From Streptomyces sp. NBC_00376 (lineage in GTDB: Bacteria; Actinomycetota; Actinomycetes; Streptomycetales; Streptomycetaceae), in assembly GCF_036077095.1 (NCBI RefSeq), contig NZ_CP107960.1, positions 3,534,001 through 3,598,000 of the forward strand: a stretch of 64,000 nt of DNA, in the 5' to 3' direction. The position numbers and the translations under genes are program-made. Below are positions 17,734 to 27,313 of this stretch, piece after piece; positions within the stretch are counted from its first letter, which is position 1, and each line of letters begins with the position of its first letter. Below the pieces are notes generated by a model, which ran no database searches, was not told the origin of the DNA, and worked only from the letters and a program-made list of their open reading frames with translations.

Positions 17734-18762
17734 ATGCCCCACGCCACTGACAACCGGCCGACGGCCCTGCTCGCGATGGGCCCCGGCATCGCCGACCGTC
17801 TCCTCGCCGACCGCCACCGCACCCGGCTGGCCGCCCTCACCCGCACCGACCCGCACTTCGTCGCCCACGACCTGGCCGACCCGACGCCCGAGGCGGCCGC
17901 CGCGCTCGCCGAGGCCGAGGTGCTGTTCACCTGCTGGGGCGCGACCCCGCTCACCGCCGGGGTACTGGCGGGCGCGCCCCGGCTGCGGGCCGTCGTGCAC
18001 GCCGCGGGCTCCGTGAAGCACCACATCACCGACGCCTGCTGGGAACGCGGTATCACCGTCACCTCGGCGGCCGGGGCCAACGCCCTGCCGGTCGCCGAAT
18101 TCACCCTCGCCGCGATCCTGTTCGCCGGCAAGCGGGTGCTGCACTCCGCGGAGCGCTACCGCGGCCTGCGCGCCGAGCACAACTGGCTCGGGGAGCTCGA
18201 CGGGGCCGGCAACTACCGCCGTACCGTCGGCATCGTCGGCGCCTCCCGGATCGGCCGGCGCGTGATCGAGCTGCTGCGCCCCTTCGACCTGGACGTGCTG
18301 CTGTACGACCCGTACGTGGACGGCCCGGAGGCGGCACGGCTCGGTGTACGGCTCACCTCGCTCGACGAGCTGTGCGCGAGCAGCTCCGTCGTCTCGGTGC
18401 ACGCCCCCCAGCTCCCGGAGACCCACCATCTGATCGGTGCGACGCAGCTGGCCGCCATGGCGGACGCGACGACGCTGATCAATACGGCGCGGGGTTCGCT
18501 GATCGACGAGGGCGCGCTGCTGCCCGAGCTGACGGCCGGGCGGCTCCAGGCGGTGCTGGATGTGACGGACCCCGAACTCCCGTCCGCCGACTCGCCGTTG
18601 TACACCCTGCCGAACGTGCTGCTCACCCCGCACGTCGCGGGTTCGCTGGGCGACGAGCTGCACCGGATGGCCGACCAGGCGCTGGACGAGCTGGAGCGGT
18701 TCGCGGCCGGCCTGCCCTTCGCGGACCCGGTGCACTCCGGGAGCCTGAGCCACTCGGCCTGA
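17734..18762 (+). CDS. D-isomer-specific 2-hydroxyacid dehydrogenase
   Basis: 342 aa from the ATG at 17734 (GAGGAG upstream). An alternative GTG at 17695 overlaps the permease stop as GTGA and would add 13 residues. The NAD-binding motif is GIVGASRIGRRVIELL near residue 165. The catalytic Arg lies in NTARGSLIDEGALL and the catalytic His in LLTPHVAGSLGDEL. It reduces or oxidises a 2-keto/2-hydroxy acid. Placement as the last gene of the sugar-uptake operon suggests a role in catabolising the imported sugar acid or its product, but the substrate is inferred only from context. Confidence 0.9.
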   Translation: MPHATDNRPTALLAMGPGIADRLLADRHRTRLAALTRTDPHFVAHDLADPTPEAAAALAEAEVLFTCWGATPLTAGVLAGAPRLRAVVHAAGSVKHHITDACWERGITVTSAAGANALPVAEFTLAAILFAGKRVLHSAERYRGLRAEHNWLGELDGAGNYRRTVGIVGASRIGRRVIELLRPFDLDVLLYDPYVDGPEAARLGVRLTSLDELCASSSVVSVHAPQLPETHHLIGATQLAAMADATTLINTARGSLIDEGALLPELTAGRLQAVLDVTDPELPSADSPLYTLPNVLLTPHVAGSLGDELHRMADQALDELERFAAGLPFADPVHSGSLSHSA

Positions 18763-18769
18763 ATGCCCG

Positions 18770-18812
18770 AAGGCCCCCTGTCCCACCGTCGAGCGGTGGG
18801 GCAGGGGGCCTT
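18770..18812. terminator. Bidirectional terminator between the hydroxyacid dehydrogenase and groEL
   Basis: Inverted repeat with 19-nt arms (18770-18788 and 18794-18812) and a single T:G wobble, loop TCGAG, flanked by AA/TT. It lies 7 bp after the dehydrogenase stop and about 80 bp beyond the groEL stop on the other strand. Confidence 0.9.
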
Positions 18813-18821
18813 CTGCTGCCT

Positions 18822-18856
18822 TCGGCCTTCCGAGGGCTGCTCGGCCTTCCGAGGGC
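18822..18856. repeat. 16-bp tandem direct repeat downstream of groEL
   Basis: TCGGCCTTCCGAGGGC occurs at 18822-18837 and 18841-18856, three bases apart. Part of each copy is itself complementary to the following GAGCCCTCGG, so it may add to terminator structure. Confidence 0.6.
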
Positions 18857-18893
18857 GGTGAGCCCTCGGCGGCCGGGAGCCGGTGGCCAGGCG

Positions 18894-20595
<1,702 letters not shown>

Positions 20596-20617
20596 AACAG
20601 AAGCAAACGTGGGTGAA

Positions 20618-20926
20618 TTACTTCTCGACGATCGCGAGCACGTCGCGAGCCGAGAGGACGAGGTACTCCTCGCCGTTGTACTTCACCTCGGTGCCGCCGT
20701 ACTTGCTGTAGAGCACGACGTCGCCGGTCTTGACGTCGAGCGGAAGGCGCTCGCCGTTCTCGAAGCGGCCCGGGCCCACGGCCAGGACGACGCCCTCCTG
20801 GGGCTTCTCCTTGGCGGTGTCCGGAATGACCAGGCCGGAGGCCGTGGTCTGCTCGGCGTCGAGCGGCTGGACCACAATGCGGTCCTCGAGCGGCTTGATC
20901 GCAACCTTGGTGCTGGCGGTCGACAC
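20618..20926 (-). CDS. groES: 10-kDa co-chaperonin GroES
   Basis: 102-aa heptameric lid of GroEL. It has [35 protein letters not shown], including the mobile loop, and the C-terminal [16 protein letters not shown]. The GTG at 20926 is favoured by GGGGGAG upstream. Longer in-frame extensions run through the operator region and are rejected. First gene of the groES-groEL operon. Confidence 0.96.
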   Translation of the reverse strand: MSTASTKVAIKPLEDRIVVQPLDAEQTTASGLVIPDTAKEKPQEGVVLAVGPGRFENGERLPLDVKTGDVVLYSKYGGTEVKYNGEEYLVLSARDVLAIVEK

Positions 20927-21030
20927 GATCCGGTCTCCCCCTTCGGAGATCTCACGGGGTAACAGTCTTTGGGTGGCGACCAGGTCGATCCGTCGTCGCG
21001 GGTGCCGGACCTGCCAGTCGCGCAGTACTG

Positions 21031-21057
21031 CTGGCACTCTCCAGTGGTGAGTGCCAG
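21031..21057. promoter_or_regulatory. CIRCE operator, proximal copy
   Basis: CTGGCACTC-N9-GAGTGCCAG, perfect 9-bp arms, downstream of the predicted groES transcription start. CIRCE is the binding site of the HrcA heat-shock repressor. Confidence 0.93.
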
Positions 21058-21062
21058 CACCG

Positions 21063-21092
21063 AGACTATGACCGGGATTAGCACTCGGTCAA
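21063..21092 (-). promoter_or_regulatory. groES-groEL promoter
   Basis: On the minus strand, TTGACC (21092-21087), 18-nt spacer, TAGTCT (21068-21063), an HrdB-type promoter. Its -35 box lies inside the distal CIRCE element, so HrcA binding should exclude RNA polymerase. Confidence 0.8.
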
Positions 21093-21104
21093 GCGGAGTG
21101 CCAA
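21078..21104. promoter_or_regulatory. CIRCE operator, distal copy
   Basis: TTAGCACTC-N9-GAGTGCCAA, near the canonical TTAGCACTC-N9-GAGTGCTAA, overlapping the -35 box of the groES promoter. Confidence 0.95.
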
Positions 21105-21212
21105 TTCAGACGATCGTGGCGTGGCACTTCCGGACACCGGTCCGGACAACAGTCCGGACAACATGGAGGCAACGTACGGACGCACCGGACCGTTCCGTAC
21201 GACCGTGGGGAG

Positions 21213-21689
21213 ATGACCCGCCCTTCTCCGTACCGGCAGCCGGACCCCGCGTCCGGGCGGCGCCCGTACGAATCGCGCACCGTGAACGGCTGCCTCGATG
21301 TGGTGCTCGGGCTGCTGCTGACCCTCCTGGAGGGGCTGATCTGCGCGGTCGCCACCATCCAGCCGGCCTTCTCCCGGGCGGACCTCGACGGCTCGGAGAC
21401 CACGGGCCCGCCGCCGATGGACTGGACGCCCGTCCTCGTCCTCGGCTCGATCGCCGCGGTGATCGGCCTGATCGCCGTCGTGCTGATCCGCAGCAACTGG
21501 CCCCGGGCGGGCGCGCTCCAGGTGCTGGCGGCGCTGGCGCTGTGCGTGGTCACCGTGCAGGCCGGCCACGAGGACTACCGCCGCTCGCACCCGGCGCCCG
21601 CGCCCGCTCCCTCGTACGGTCCCGGCCGGACCGACCACCAGTGCCTCAGTGGCGGCGACAGCCGCGAGTGCCGGGACTCCGGCAGCTGA
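21213..21689 (+). CDS. Small membrane protein of unknown function
   Basis: 158 aa, divergent from groES. The N-terminus is hydrophilic; three hydrophobic helices follow (NGCLDVVLGLLLTLLEGLICAVA near residue 25, VLVLGSIAAVIGLIAVVLI near 72, and ALQVLAALALCVVTV near 100). The C-terminus is a short Pro/Ala tail with two cysteines. GGGGAG directly abuts the ATG, which is closer than usual, so the start is not certain. No domain is recognised. Its last 115 bp overlap the end of a minus-strand lipoprotein ORF. Confidence 0.65.
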   Translation: MTRPSPYRQPDPASGRRPYESRTVNGCLDVVLGLLLTLLEGLICAVATIQPAFSRADLDGSETTGPPPMDWTPVLVLGSIAAVIGLIAVVLIRSNWPRAGALQVLAALALCVVTVQAGHEDYRRSHPAPAPAPSYGPGRTDHQCLSGGDSRECRDSGS

Positions 21690-21898
21690 CCGCAGGAGAT
21701 CACGACCATCGACCCCGACTCGCCGTGATCACCGTGCGCGGGCGGGCCCGCCGCGGGCGTCCGCTGCGGGTGATGCACCTTCTGGGCGGCCTTGCGGCCC
21801 AGCCGTTCGATCGGGTCCACCGACTGGGCGCAGCCGGTGGCGGCCAGGAGCGCACCGGCCGCCAGCAGTCCGGCCAGCAGCCGGTGCGCCTTTCTCAT
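21575..21898 (-). CDS. Small lipoprotein coupled to the deacetylase gene
   Basis: Up to 107 aa. The signal peptide MRKAHRLLAGLLAAGALLAATGC has a clear lipobox, followed by AQSVDPIERLGRKAAQK. The ATG overlaps the deacetylase stop as ATGA, and GGAGG lies seven bases upstream, so initiation is convincing. The C-terminal half (after about residue 50) runs antisense through the plus-strand gene and looks compositionally odd. The true protein may be shorter through a frameshift, or the overlap may be real. Function unknown. Confidence 0.6.
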   Translation of the reverse strand: MRKAHRLLAGLLAAGALLAATGCAQSVDPIERLGRKAAQKVHHPQRTPAAGPPAHGDHGESGSMVVISCGQLPESRHSRLSPPLRHWWSVRPGPYEGAGAGAGCERR

Positions 21899-22905
21899 AC
21901 GTAGTCCTCCAGCCGGGCCACGGCGTATCCCCGGTCCGTGACGGTCTTCATGACCGCCCGGACCAGGTCGGCCATGCTGCCGCCCCATTCACCGCGCCCC
22001 CGGAAATGGGTGAGGATGATGTCGCCCGGGTGCAGGTCCTGGTCCTCCTCGCGCCACTCCATGTGGTCCGGGAACGCCTCGGCGTTCCAGAGGGGCACGG
22101 CCTTGATCCCGCAGGACTGCGCGATGCGGAGGGTGTCGCCGTTGTAGTTGCCGTACGGCGGGCGGAAGAGGACGGGCCGCTTGCCGAACTGCTTCTCGAT
22201 GATCTCCTGCTGGTGGCAGATCTCGCGTTCCTGCTCGTCGTACGGGAGTCCGGGCAGATAGGGGTGGTTGAGCGTGTGGTTGTTGATGGAGACGCCCAGC
22301 CGCTGGGCCTCGCCGAAGTACCCGTAGTTGTCGCTCACCTCGTAGTCGCTGAGGAAGGCGCTGTACGGGATGTCCAGCTCGTCCATCATCTGCAGCAGCT
22401 CGGGGTCCTTCTCGGAGCCGTCGTCCATCGTCAGGAAGACGATCCGGTCTTTGGTCGGGACGGTGGTGAAGACCGGCGGCAGCGAGTCGTTGCCGCCCTT
22501 CACCTCGAACCCCTCGCGGGTGGTGATGCGCGGCTTCACGGCGGGTGGCGGCGGTGCGATCAGCGGCGTCCTCTCCAGCCCCCACTTCTTGGCGAGCGCC
22601 GCCCGCACGGCCGGAGCGAGCTGCGCGTTCTCATGGGACCCGTCGGGTGCGCGGCCCTGGCCGGGCCGCTGTCCGGGGCCGCCCGGGTGCCCGGCGGCGG
22701 GGTTCGAACCAGGGTTCGGCTCCGGGTTCCCGGCCAGGGGCCGGTCCCGGTGTTCGGTGTCGCCCGCCTGTTCGCCGGCCCCGGAGGCACAGCCGGAGCC
22801 GACCGCGGCGACCAGGAGTGCGGCCAGGACGGCGCAGGCGGGCCGGTGCGCGCCCGAGCCCCGGTCGCGCCCGGACCGGGGCATGCCCGGCTCGCTCCGT
22901 TTCAT
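21895..22905 (-). CDS. Polysaccharide deacetylase (NodB homology) lipoprotein
   Basis: 336 aa from the ATG at 22905. Lipoprotein signal ending VGSGC, then a Pro/Gly/Asn-rich linker to about residue 95. Catalytic NodB domain from about 140: TMDDG (motif 1, catalytic and metal Asp), NHTLNHPYL (motif 2, metal His pair), RPPYGNYN (motif 3) and GDIILTHF (motif 5). It is expected to remove acetyl groups from extracellular N- or O-acetylated glycans such as peptidoglycan. The upstream sequence is A-rich with no purine-rich ribosome site. The ATG eight codons inside (22884) has CGGAG at a workable distance and could be the real start. Confidence 0.88.
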   Translation of the reverse strand: MKRSEPGMPRSGRDRGSGAHRPACAVLAALLVAAVGSGCASGAGEQAGDTEHRDRPLAGNPEPNPGSNPAAGHPGGPGQRPGQGRAPDGSHENAQLAPAVRAALAKKWGLERTPLIAPPPPAVKPRITTREGFEVKGGNDSLPPVFTTVPTKDRIVFLTMDDGSEKDPELLQMMDELDIPYSAFLSDYEVSDNYGYFGEAQRLGVSINNHTLNHPYLPGLPYDEQEREICHQQEIIEKQFGKRPVLFRPPYGNYNGDTLRIAQSCGIKAVPLWNAEAFPDHMEWREEDQDLHPGDIILTHFRGRGEWGGSMADLVRAVMKTVTDRGYAVARLEDYV

Positions 22906-23020
22906 GGTGTTTTTTTCGTTTTGTCGTACAAGCTGCATGGCGCCGCATACTGCCAGCACTGGACGGGCCTCCCGGCCCGACACCGCCGCCGGGCCCGCCG
23001 CTCTACCCGGCTGGCTCACA

Positions 23021-24292
23021 ATGGGGCGGGTGAACGCTCTCGCCCCGAACGACCCGTCCGACGCCAGCGACCCGTCCGCCGCCGACGACCGGTCCGACGC
23101 CCCCGGCCCCATCGCCGCCTTCCAGGCCCTGCGCACCCCCGAGGGCACCGCGCTCCTGGACGGACTGCGGTCGTACGACCCCTCCCAGGAACTCGCCACC
23201 GCCACCCGGCTGCGCCGCTCCCACCCGGCCGCCCTGGTCTCGGCGGCACTGGGCCAGGCGCGACTGCGGCAGCGGGCGGTGGCGAAGTTCGGCGCCGAGG
23301 ACGCGTACCGGATGTTCTTCACGCCCAACGGCGTCGAGCAGGCGACCCGTACGTCGGTGGCCACCCATCGCGCACGGCGGTTCGCCGCGGGCGGGGTGCG
23401 CAGCGTCGCCGATCTCTGCTGCGGGATCGGCGGCGACGCGCTCGCGCTCGCGCGGGCGGGCATCCGCGTGCTCGCCGTCGACCGCGACCCGCTGACCGCG
23501 GAGGTGGCCCGTGCCAACGCCGCCGCGCTGGGCCTGGACGGTCTGATCGAGGTGCGGTGCGCCGATGTCGCGGGAGTCGACACCTCGTCGTACGACGCGG
23601 TCTTCGTCGACCCGGCCCGGCGCGGCGGGCGGGGCCGGATCTTCGACCCCGAGGCGTACTCGCCGCCGCTCTCCTGGGCGACCGGTGCCGCGCTCGCGGC
23701 TCCCCGGGCCGCCCTGAAGATCGCCCCGGGCATCCCGCACGAGGCGATCCCGGCGCAGGCGGAGGCCGAGTGGATCTCGGACGGCGGCGACGTGAAGGAG
23801 GCGGTGCTCTGGTTCGGCGAGGGCTTCGCGGCCGGTTCGTACCGCGCCACCGTGCTCCCGGCCGGGGCCACCCTGTGGTCCGCGGCCCCGCCGCCCGCCC
23901 CGCCGGTCGGCCCGGTGGGCCGCTATCTGTACGAGCCGGACGGCGCCGTCATCCGCGCCCATCTGGTCGCCGACCTCGTCGAGCGGTGCGAGGGCCGGCT
24001 GCTCGACGAGACGATCGCGTACATCACGAGCGACGAGCCGTACGAGTCCCCGTACACCTCCGGGTACGAGATCACCGACCAACTCCCCTTCAACATGAAG
24101 AAGCTGAAGGCGCTGCTGCGGGAGCGGAAGGTGGGCGTGCTGACCGTCAAGAAGCGCGGCTCGGCGGTCGAACCGGAGGAACTGCGCCGCAGGATGAAGC
24201 TCCAGGGGCCCGAGTCCGCGACGGTCTTCCTGACCCGGGTGGCCGGGGCACCGACGATGCTGATCGGCCACCCGCTGGCCCGCCCGGCCTGA
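23021..24292 (+). CDS. SAM-dependent methyltransferase with THUMP-like C-terminal domain
   Basis: 423 aa. A helical N-terminal region (FQALRTPEGTALLDGLRSYDPSQELATATRLRRSHPA) is followed by a Rossmann methyltransferase with motif I VADLCCGIGGDALALA near residue 128, motif II VLAVDRDP, and motif IV AVFVDPARRGGRGRIF. The C-terminal 90 residues (YITSDEPYESPYTSGYEITDQLPFNMKKLKALL, then a basic segment) match the THUMP-like domain of this actinobacterial family, suggesting RNA as the substrate. Start is ATG 23021, or GTG 23030. It is divergent from the deacetylase. Confidence 0.87.
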   Translation: MGRVNALAPNDPSDASDPSAADDRSDAPGPIAAFQALRTPEGTALLDGLRSYDPSQELATATRLRRSHPAALVSAALGQARLRQRAVAKFGAEDAYRMFFTPNGVEQATRTSVATHRARRFAAGGVRSVADLCCGIGGDALALARAGIRVLAVDRDPLTAEVARANAAALGLDGLIEVRCADVAGVDTSSYDAVFVDPARRGGRGRIFDPEAYSPPLSWATGAALAAPRAALKIAPGIPHEAIPAQAEAEWISDGGDVKEAVLWFGEGFAAGSYRATVLPAGATLWSAAPPPAPPVGPVGRYLYEPDGAVIRAHLVADLVERCEGRLLDETIAYITSDEPYESPYTSGYEITDQLPFNMKKLKALLRERKVGVLTVKKRGSAVEPEELRRRMKLQGPESATVFLTRVAGAPTMLIGHPLARPA

Positions 24293-24315
24293 CCGGACGG
24301 GCGGACGGGCGGCCG

Positions 24316-24681
24316 TCAGGCGAGGTCGGTCAGGTCCTCGGCGTACACCTGCGATAGCGGCTGAGGGCCCACGTACTGCTGGCAGTTGCACTGTCCGGAC
24401 TCGAAACGGACCGGCTTCTTGGCCTCGTCCCAGGCCGTCGGCACCTCGACCCGCTCATGGCACTTGCCCTGCTTGTCGTGCTTGGCGAGATGGTGGGTGC
24501 AGCCGCAGACCGGCTCCGGCGGCCTGTTCGCCGCTTCGAGCGCCAGCCGCTCCTGCTTGGCCGCGTCGAGCAGTTCCAGCTTGCGGTCGTGCCGGTTGCG
24601 CAGCGCCGTACGGACGTTGTCGACGGCCCATCCGAAGCCGCCCGTCCAGAAGATGATGAGCACCCACCAGTACCACTCCAT
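24316..24681 (-). CDS. Membrane-anchored protein with a conserved Cys/His cluster
   Basis: 121 aa. One N-terminal membrane anchor (MEWYWWVLIIFWTGGFGWAV), a charged coiled-coil-like stretch (RTALRNRHDRKLELLDAAKQERLALEAA), then CGCTHHLAKHDKQGKCH and, 20 residues on, CNC. Five cysteines and several histidines arranged this way suggest metal or [Fe-S] binding. Not a recognised named family. GGGGAGGG precedes the ATG. Convergent with the methyltransferase gene. Confidence 0.78.
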   Translation of the reverse strand: MEWYWWVLIIFWTGGFGWAVDNVRTALRNRHDRKLELLDAAKQERLALEAANRPPEPVCGCTHHLAKHDKQGKCHERVEVPTAWDEAKKPVRFESGQCNCQQYVGPQPLSQVYAEDLTDLA

Positions 24682-24731
24682 GTCGCCCTCCCCCGGCGTG
24701 ACCCATGTGTCCCGTCAGGATAGGTCCGCGG

Positions 24732-25403
24732 TCAGCGGTGGGCGCCGCCCCCGACGGAGATCAGCGGCTGCGGGGCGGGCGCCCCGGCCAGTACCCGCCG
24801 CACCCAGCGCCGGTGGGCGGACGCCTTGACGAGGCCGATGAGTCCGACGAGCCAGCCGATCAGCCCGAGCCCCATGACCAGGGCGACCATGCTGTAGGTG
24901 GATCTGCCCGGGGTGGCGGTCGCCGGGACCACGAAGCACGTGACCGCCCCGACCCCGCACAGCACGGAGGACATCAGCATCCAGGCGGTGCCGGCGCCCG
25001 GCATCCGCAGCGCCGCGTCACCTGCCGGATCGCGGTCCAACCCGCCCCAGGCGTCGAGCAGTCGGCGGATCCTGCGGTCCCGGCGCAGGCCGATGACGAC
25101 GAGGACGACCGCGGGCACCATGCAGCAGACACCCATGGCGGCGATGATCACACCGACCCCGGCGCTGATGACGTCGTACGACTCCTCGAAGGTGACGAGC
25201 GCCGTGCCCACCAGGAGCCAGCCGAGCGCGCAGATCGCACCCCACAGCCACAGCATCGCCAGCTGCCCCGGCGAGACATGGGCCTTCACCAGCGCCCCGA
25301 GCACCGCGGCCCGGTCGGCGAGCAGCGCCTCCCGGTCGGGCCAGGAGCGTATTTCCACGGGCGGCGGCGGTGGCGGCAGCTGTGCGCGTCGAGACATGGG
25401 CAT
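24732..25403 (-). CDS. Four-helix membrane protein of unknown function
   Basis: 223 aa. A Pro-rich cytoplasmic N-terminus is followed by two helices near residues 50-70 and 80-105, a hydrophilic connector (LRRDRRIRRLLDAWGGLDRDPAG), and two more helices near 140-160 and 170-192. The terminal stretch is basic. No enzyme motif and no family recognised. Start ATG 25403 or the in-frame ATG two codons later. Confidence 0.7.
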   Translation of the reverse strand: MPMSRRAQLPPPPPPVEIRSWPDREALLADRAAVLGALVKAHVSPGQLAMLWLWGAICALGWLLVGTALVTFEESYDVISAGVGVIIAAMGVCCMVPAVVLVVIGLRRDRRIRRLLDAWGGLDRDPAGDAALRMPGAGTAWMLMSSVLCGVGAVTCFVVPATATPGRSTYSMVALVMGLGLIGWLVGLIGLVKASAHRRWVRRVLAGAPAPQPLISVGGGAHR

Positions 25404-25454
25404 GACCCTACCGACCGTGCCCGCAGGCCGGTTAAGGCGTTTCTCAGGTGTTGC

Positions 25455-25919
25455 TCACGCGTTGCGCAACGCCTCGATGTCCAGCTTCCGCATGCCCGTC
25501 ATCGCCTTCATGGCCCGCGCGGCCTTGTCGGGGTCCGGGTCGGACAGCGCCTCTTCGAACCCGCGGGGCACGAGCTGCCAGGACAGGCCGTACTTGTCCT
25601 TGAGCCAGCCGCACTGCCCCTCCTCGCCGTCCGCGGTGAACTCGGCCCACAGGGTGTCCACCTCTTCCTGCGTGGCGCAGTCCACGGAGAGCGAGATCGC
25701 CTCGGTGAAGGGGAACTGCGGGCCGCCGTTGAGCGCGACGTACTCCTGGTCGGCCAGCCGGAACCGGACGGTCATGACCGATCCCGTCTCCCCCGGCCCG
25801 GCCCCGGGGTAGTACGTCGTCCTGAGCACCTCGGAGTCGCCGCCGAAGACGGACACGTAGTAGTTCGCGGCTTCCTCGGCCTGGGTGTCGAACCACAGGA
25901 AGGTGGTGATCTTCTGCAC
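25455..25919 (-). CDS. VOC/PhnB-like protein
   Basis: 154 aa from the GTG at 25919 with GGAG upstream. VOC-superfamily fold of the PhnB/YjdN type: ITTFLWFDTQAEEAANYYVSVFGG, then YVALNGGPQFPFTEAISLSVDCATQEEVDTLWAEF and CGWLKDKYGLSWQLVPRGFEEAL. VOC proteins of this kind are among the genes commonly found beside ECF42 sigma factors. It follows the sigma gene by 62 bp and probably belongs to its regulon. The substrate is unknown. Confidence 0.9.
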   Translation of the reverse strand: MQKITTFLWFDTQAEEAANYYVSVFGGDSEVLRTTYYPGAGPGETGSVMTVRFRLADQEYVALNGGPQFPFTEAISLSVDCATQEEVDTLWAEFTADGEEGQCGWLKDKYGLSWQLVPRGFEEALSDPDPDKAARAMKAMTGMRKLDIEALRNA

Positions 25920-25981
25920 GGTCTGCTCCTGTCGGGTGGTACGGGAGGCTGTGGAAGGTGGACCCGTGCGTCGGCCGGAAC

Positions 25982-27256
25982 TCATCGGCCGTCGCGGGCC
26001 GGATGTTCCGCGCGCTCCAGGAGCATCGTCCGTTCCCGTTCGTTGCGGGCCAGTCCGGCGGCCCGTAAGAACTCCGCCCGCGCCTCGTCCGTACGCCCCG
26101 TCCTGGCCAGCAGGTCCCCGCGCACGCTGGGCAGCAGGTGGTAGTCCCGGAGCGCCGGGTCGTCGGTCAGGGCGTCGACCAGGGCGAGTCCGGCGGCCGG
26201 GCCCCGCGCCATCGAGACGGCCACGGCCCGGTTCAGCTCGACGACCGGGGACGGCGCGATCGCGGCGAGGCGGTCGTAGAGGGCGGCGATGGTGGTCCAG
26301 TCGGTGTCCTGGTACGTCACGGCGCGCGCGTGGCAGGCGGCGATCGCGGCCTGCACGGTGTACGGGCCGAGCCCGGCCCCCTGACCGGTCGCCGCCACGG
26401 CCCGCTCCAGGGCCGCGATCCCGCGCCGGATCAGCAGGCGGTCCCAGCGGGCCCGGTTCTGGTCGGCGAGCAGCACCGGCGCACCGTCCGGACCGGTCCT
26501 GGCGGCGGTGCGCGAGGCCTGGAGCTCCAGCAGCGCCGCCAGTCCGTGGACCTCGGGCTCCCGCGCCATCAGGCCGGCGAGCACCCGGGCCAGCCGCAGC
26601 GCGTCCTCGCAGAGCGCCGGGCGCAGCCAGTCGTCGCCCGCGGTCGCCGCGTAGCCCTCGTTGAAGATCAGGTAGATGACTTCGAGCACGGAGCCGAGGC
26701 GGGCGGCGCGCTCCGGTCCGTACGGCACCTCGAAGGGGATGCCCTCGCGGCCCAGGGTCCGTTTCGCCCGGACGATGCGCTGGGCGACGGTCGGTTCGGG
26801 GGCCAGGAACGCGCGGGCGATCTCCTCGGTGGTGAGTCCGCCGAGGAGCCGCAGGGTGAGGGCGATCCGGGCCTCGGTGGAGAGCACCGGGTGGCAGGCG
26901 GTGAAGATCAGCCGGAGGAGATCGTCGTCGATGTCGTCGGTTTCCGGCGGCTCGGGCGGCGGCACGTCCTCCAGGGACCGCCCCACCTCGGCGAGCTTGC
27001 GCGCGTAGGTCTCCTTGCGGCGTACGAGGTCGATCGCGCGGTGTCTGGCGGTGGCCATGAGCCAGGCGCCCGGCCGGTCCGGGACACCTGACTCCGGCCA
27101 CTGCTCCAGTGCGGCCACCAGGGCGTCCTGCGCGAGTTCCTCGGCGATGCCCACGTCCCGCACGATGCGGGTGACACCTGCGATGATCCGCGCCGACTCG
27201 ATCCTGAAGACCGCCTCGACCGCTTCGGCCGCCGGCTCTGGACTTGCTGCCGTCAT
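25982..27256 (-). CDS. ECF42-type RNA polymerase sigma factor with C-terminal extension
   Basis: 424 aa, more than twice the size of an ordinary ECF sigma. Sigma2 is at residues about 12-80 (ARIIAGVTRIVRDVGIAEELAQDALVAALEQWPESGVPDRPGAWLMATARHRAIDLVRR). Sigma4 is near 110-165 (ALTLRLLGGLTTEEIARAFLAPEPTVAQRIVRAKRTL). A long helical, TPR-like extension runs to the end (LARVLAGLMAREPEVHGLAALLELQASR, then VELNRAVAVSMARGP and GDLLARTGRTDEARAEFLRAAGL). In ECF42 factors this extension replaces a classical anti-sigma. ATG 27256 is preferred to GTG 27262 on spacing to a weak GATGAG. It is flanked by YCII and VOC genes, as the group predicts. Confidence 0.92.
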   Translation of the reverse strand: MTAASPEPAAEAVEAVFRIESARIIAGVTRIVRDVGIAEELAQDALVAALEQWPESGVPDRPGAWLMATARHRAIDLVRRKETYARKLAEVGRSLEDVPPPEPPETDDIDDDLLRLIFTACHPVLSTEARIALTLRLLGGLTTEEIARAFLAPEPTVAQRIVRAKRTLGREGIPFEVPYGPERAARLGSVLEVIYLIFNEGYAATAGDDWLRPALCEDALRLARVLAGLMAREPEVHGLAALLELQASRTAARTGPDGAPVLLADQNRARWDRLLIRRGIAALERAVAATGQGAGLGPYTVQAAIAACHARAVTYQDTDWTTIAALYDRLAAIAPSPVVELNRAVAVSMARGPAAGLALVDALTDDPALRDYHLLPSVRGDLLARTGRTDEARAEFLRAAGLARNERERTMLLERAEHPARDGR

Positions 27257-27313
27257 GATCACTCATCACAGCAGCCGTGCCGGGGCGGGGCAAGCGGGCC
27301 GGTCGGACAGGTC

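Noticed and set aside
21649..24357. 902-codon plus-strand frame across the deacetylase and methyltransferase
   Set aside because: Crosses two recognised genes in wrong frames and has no domain.
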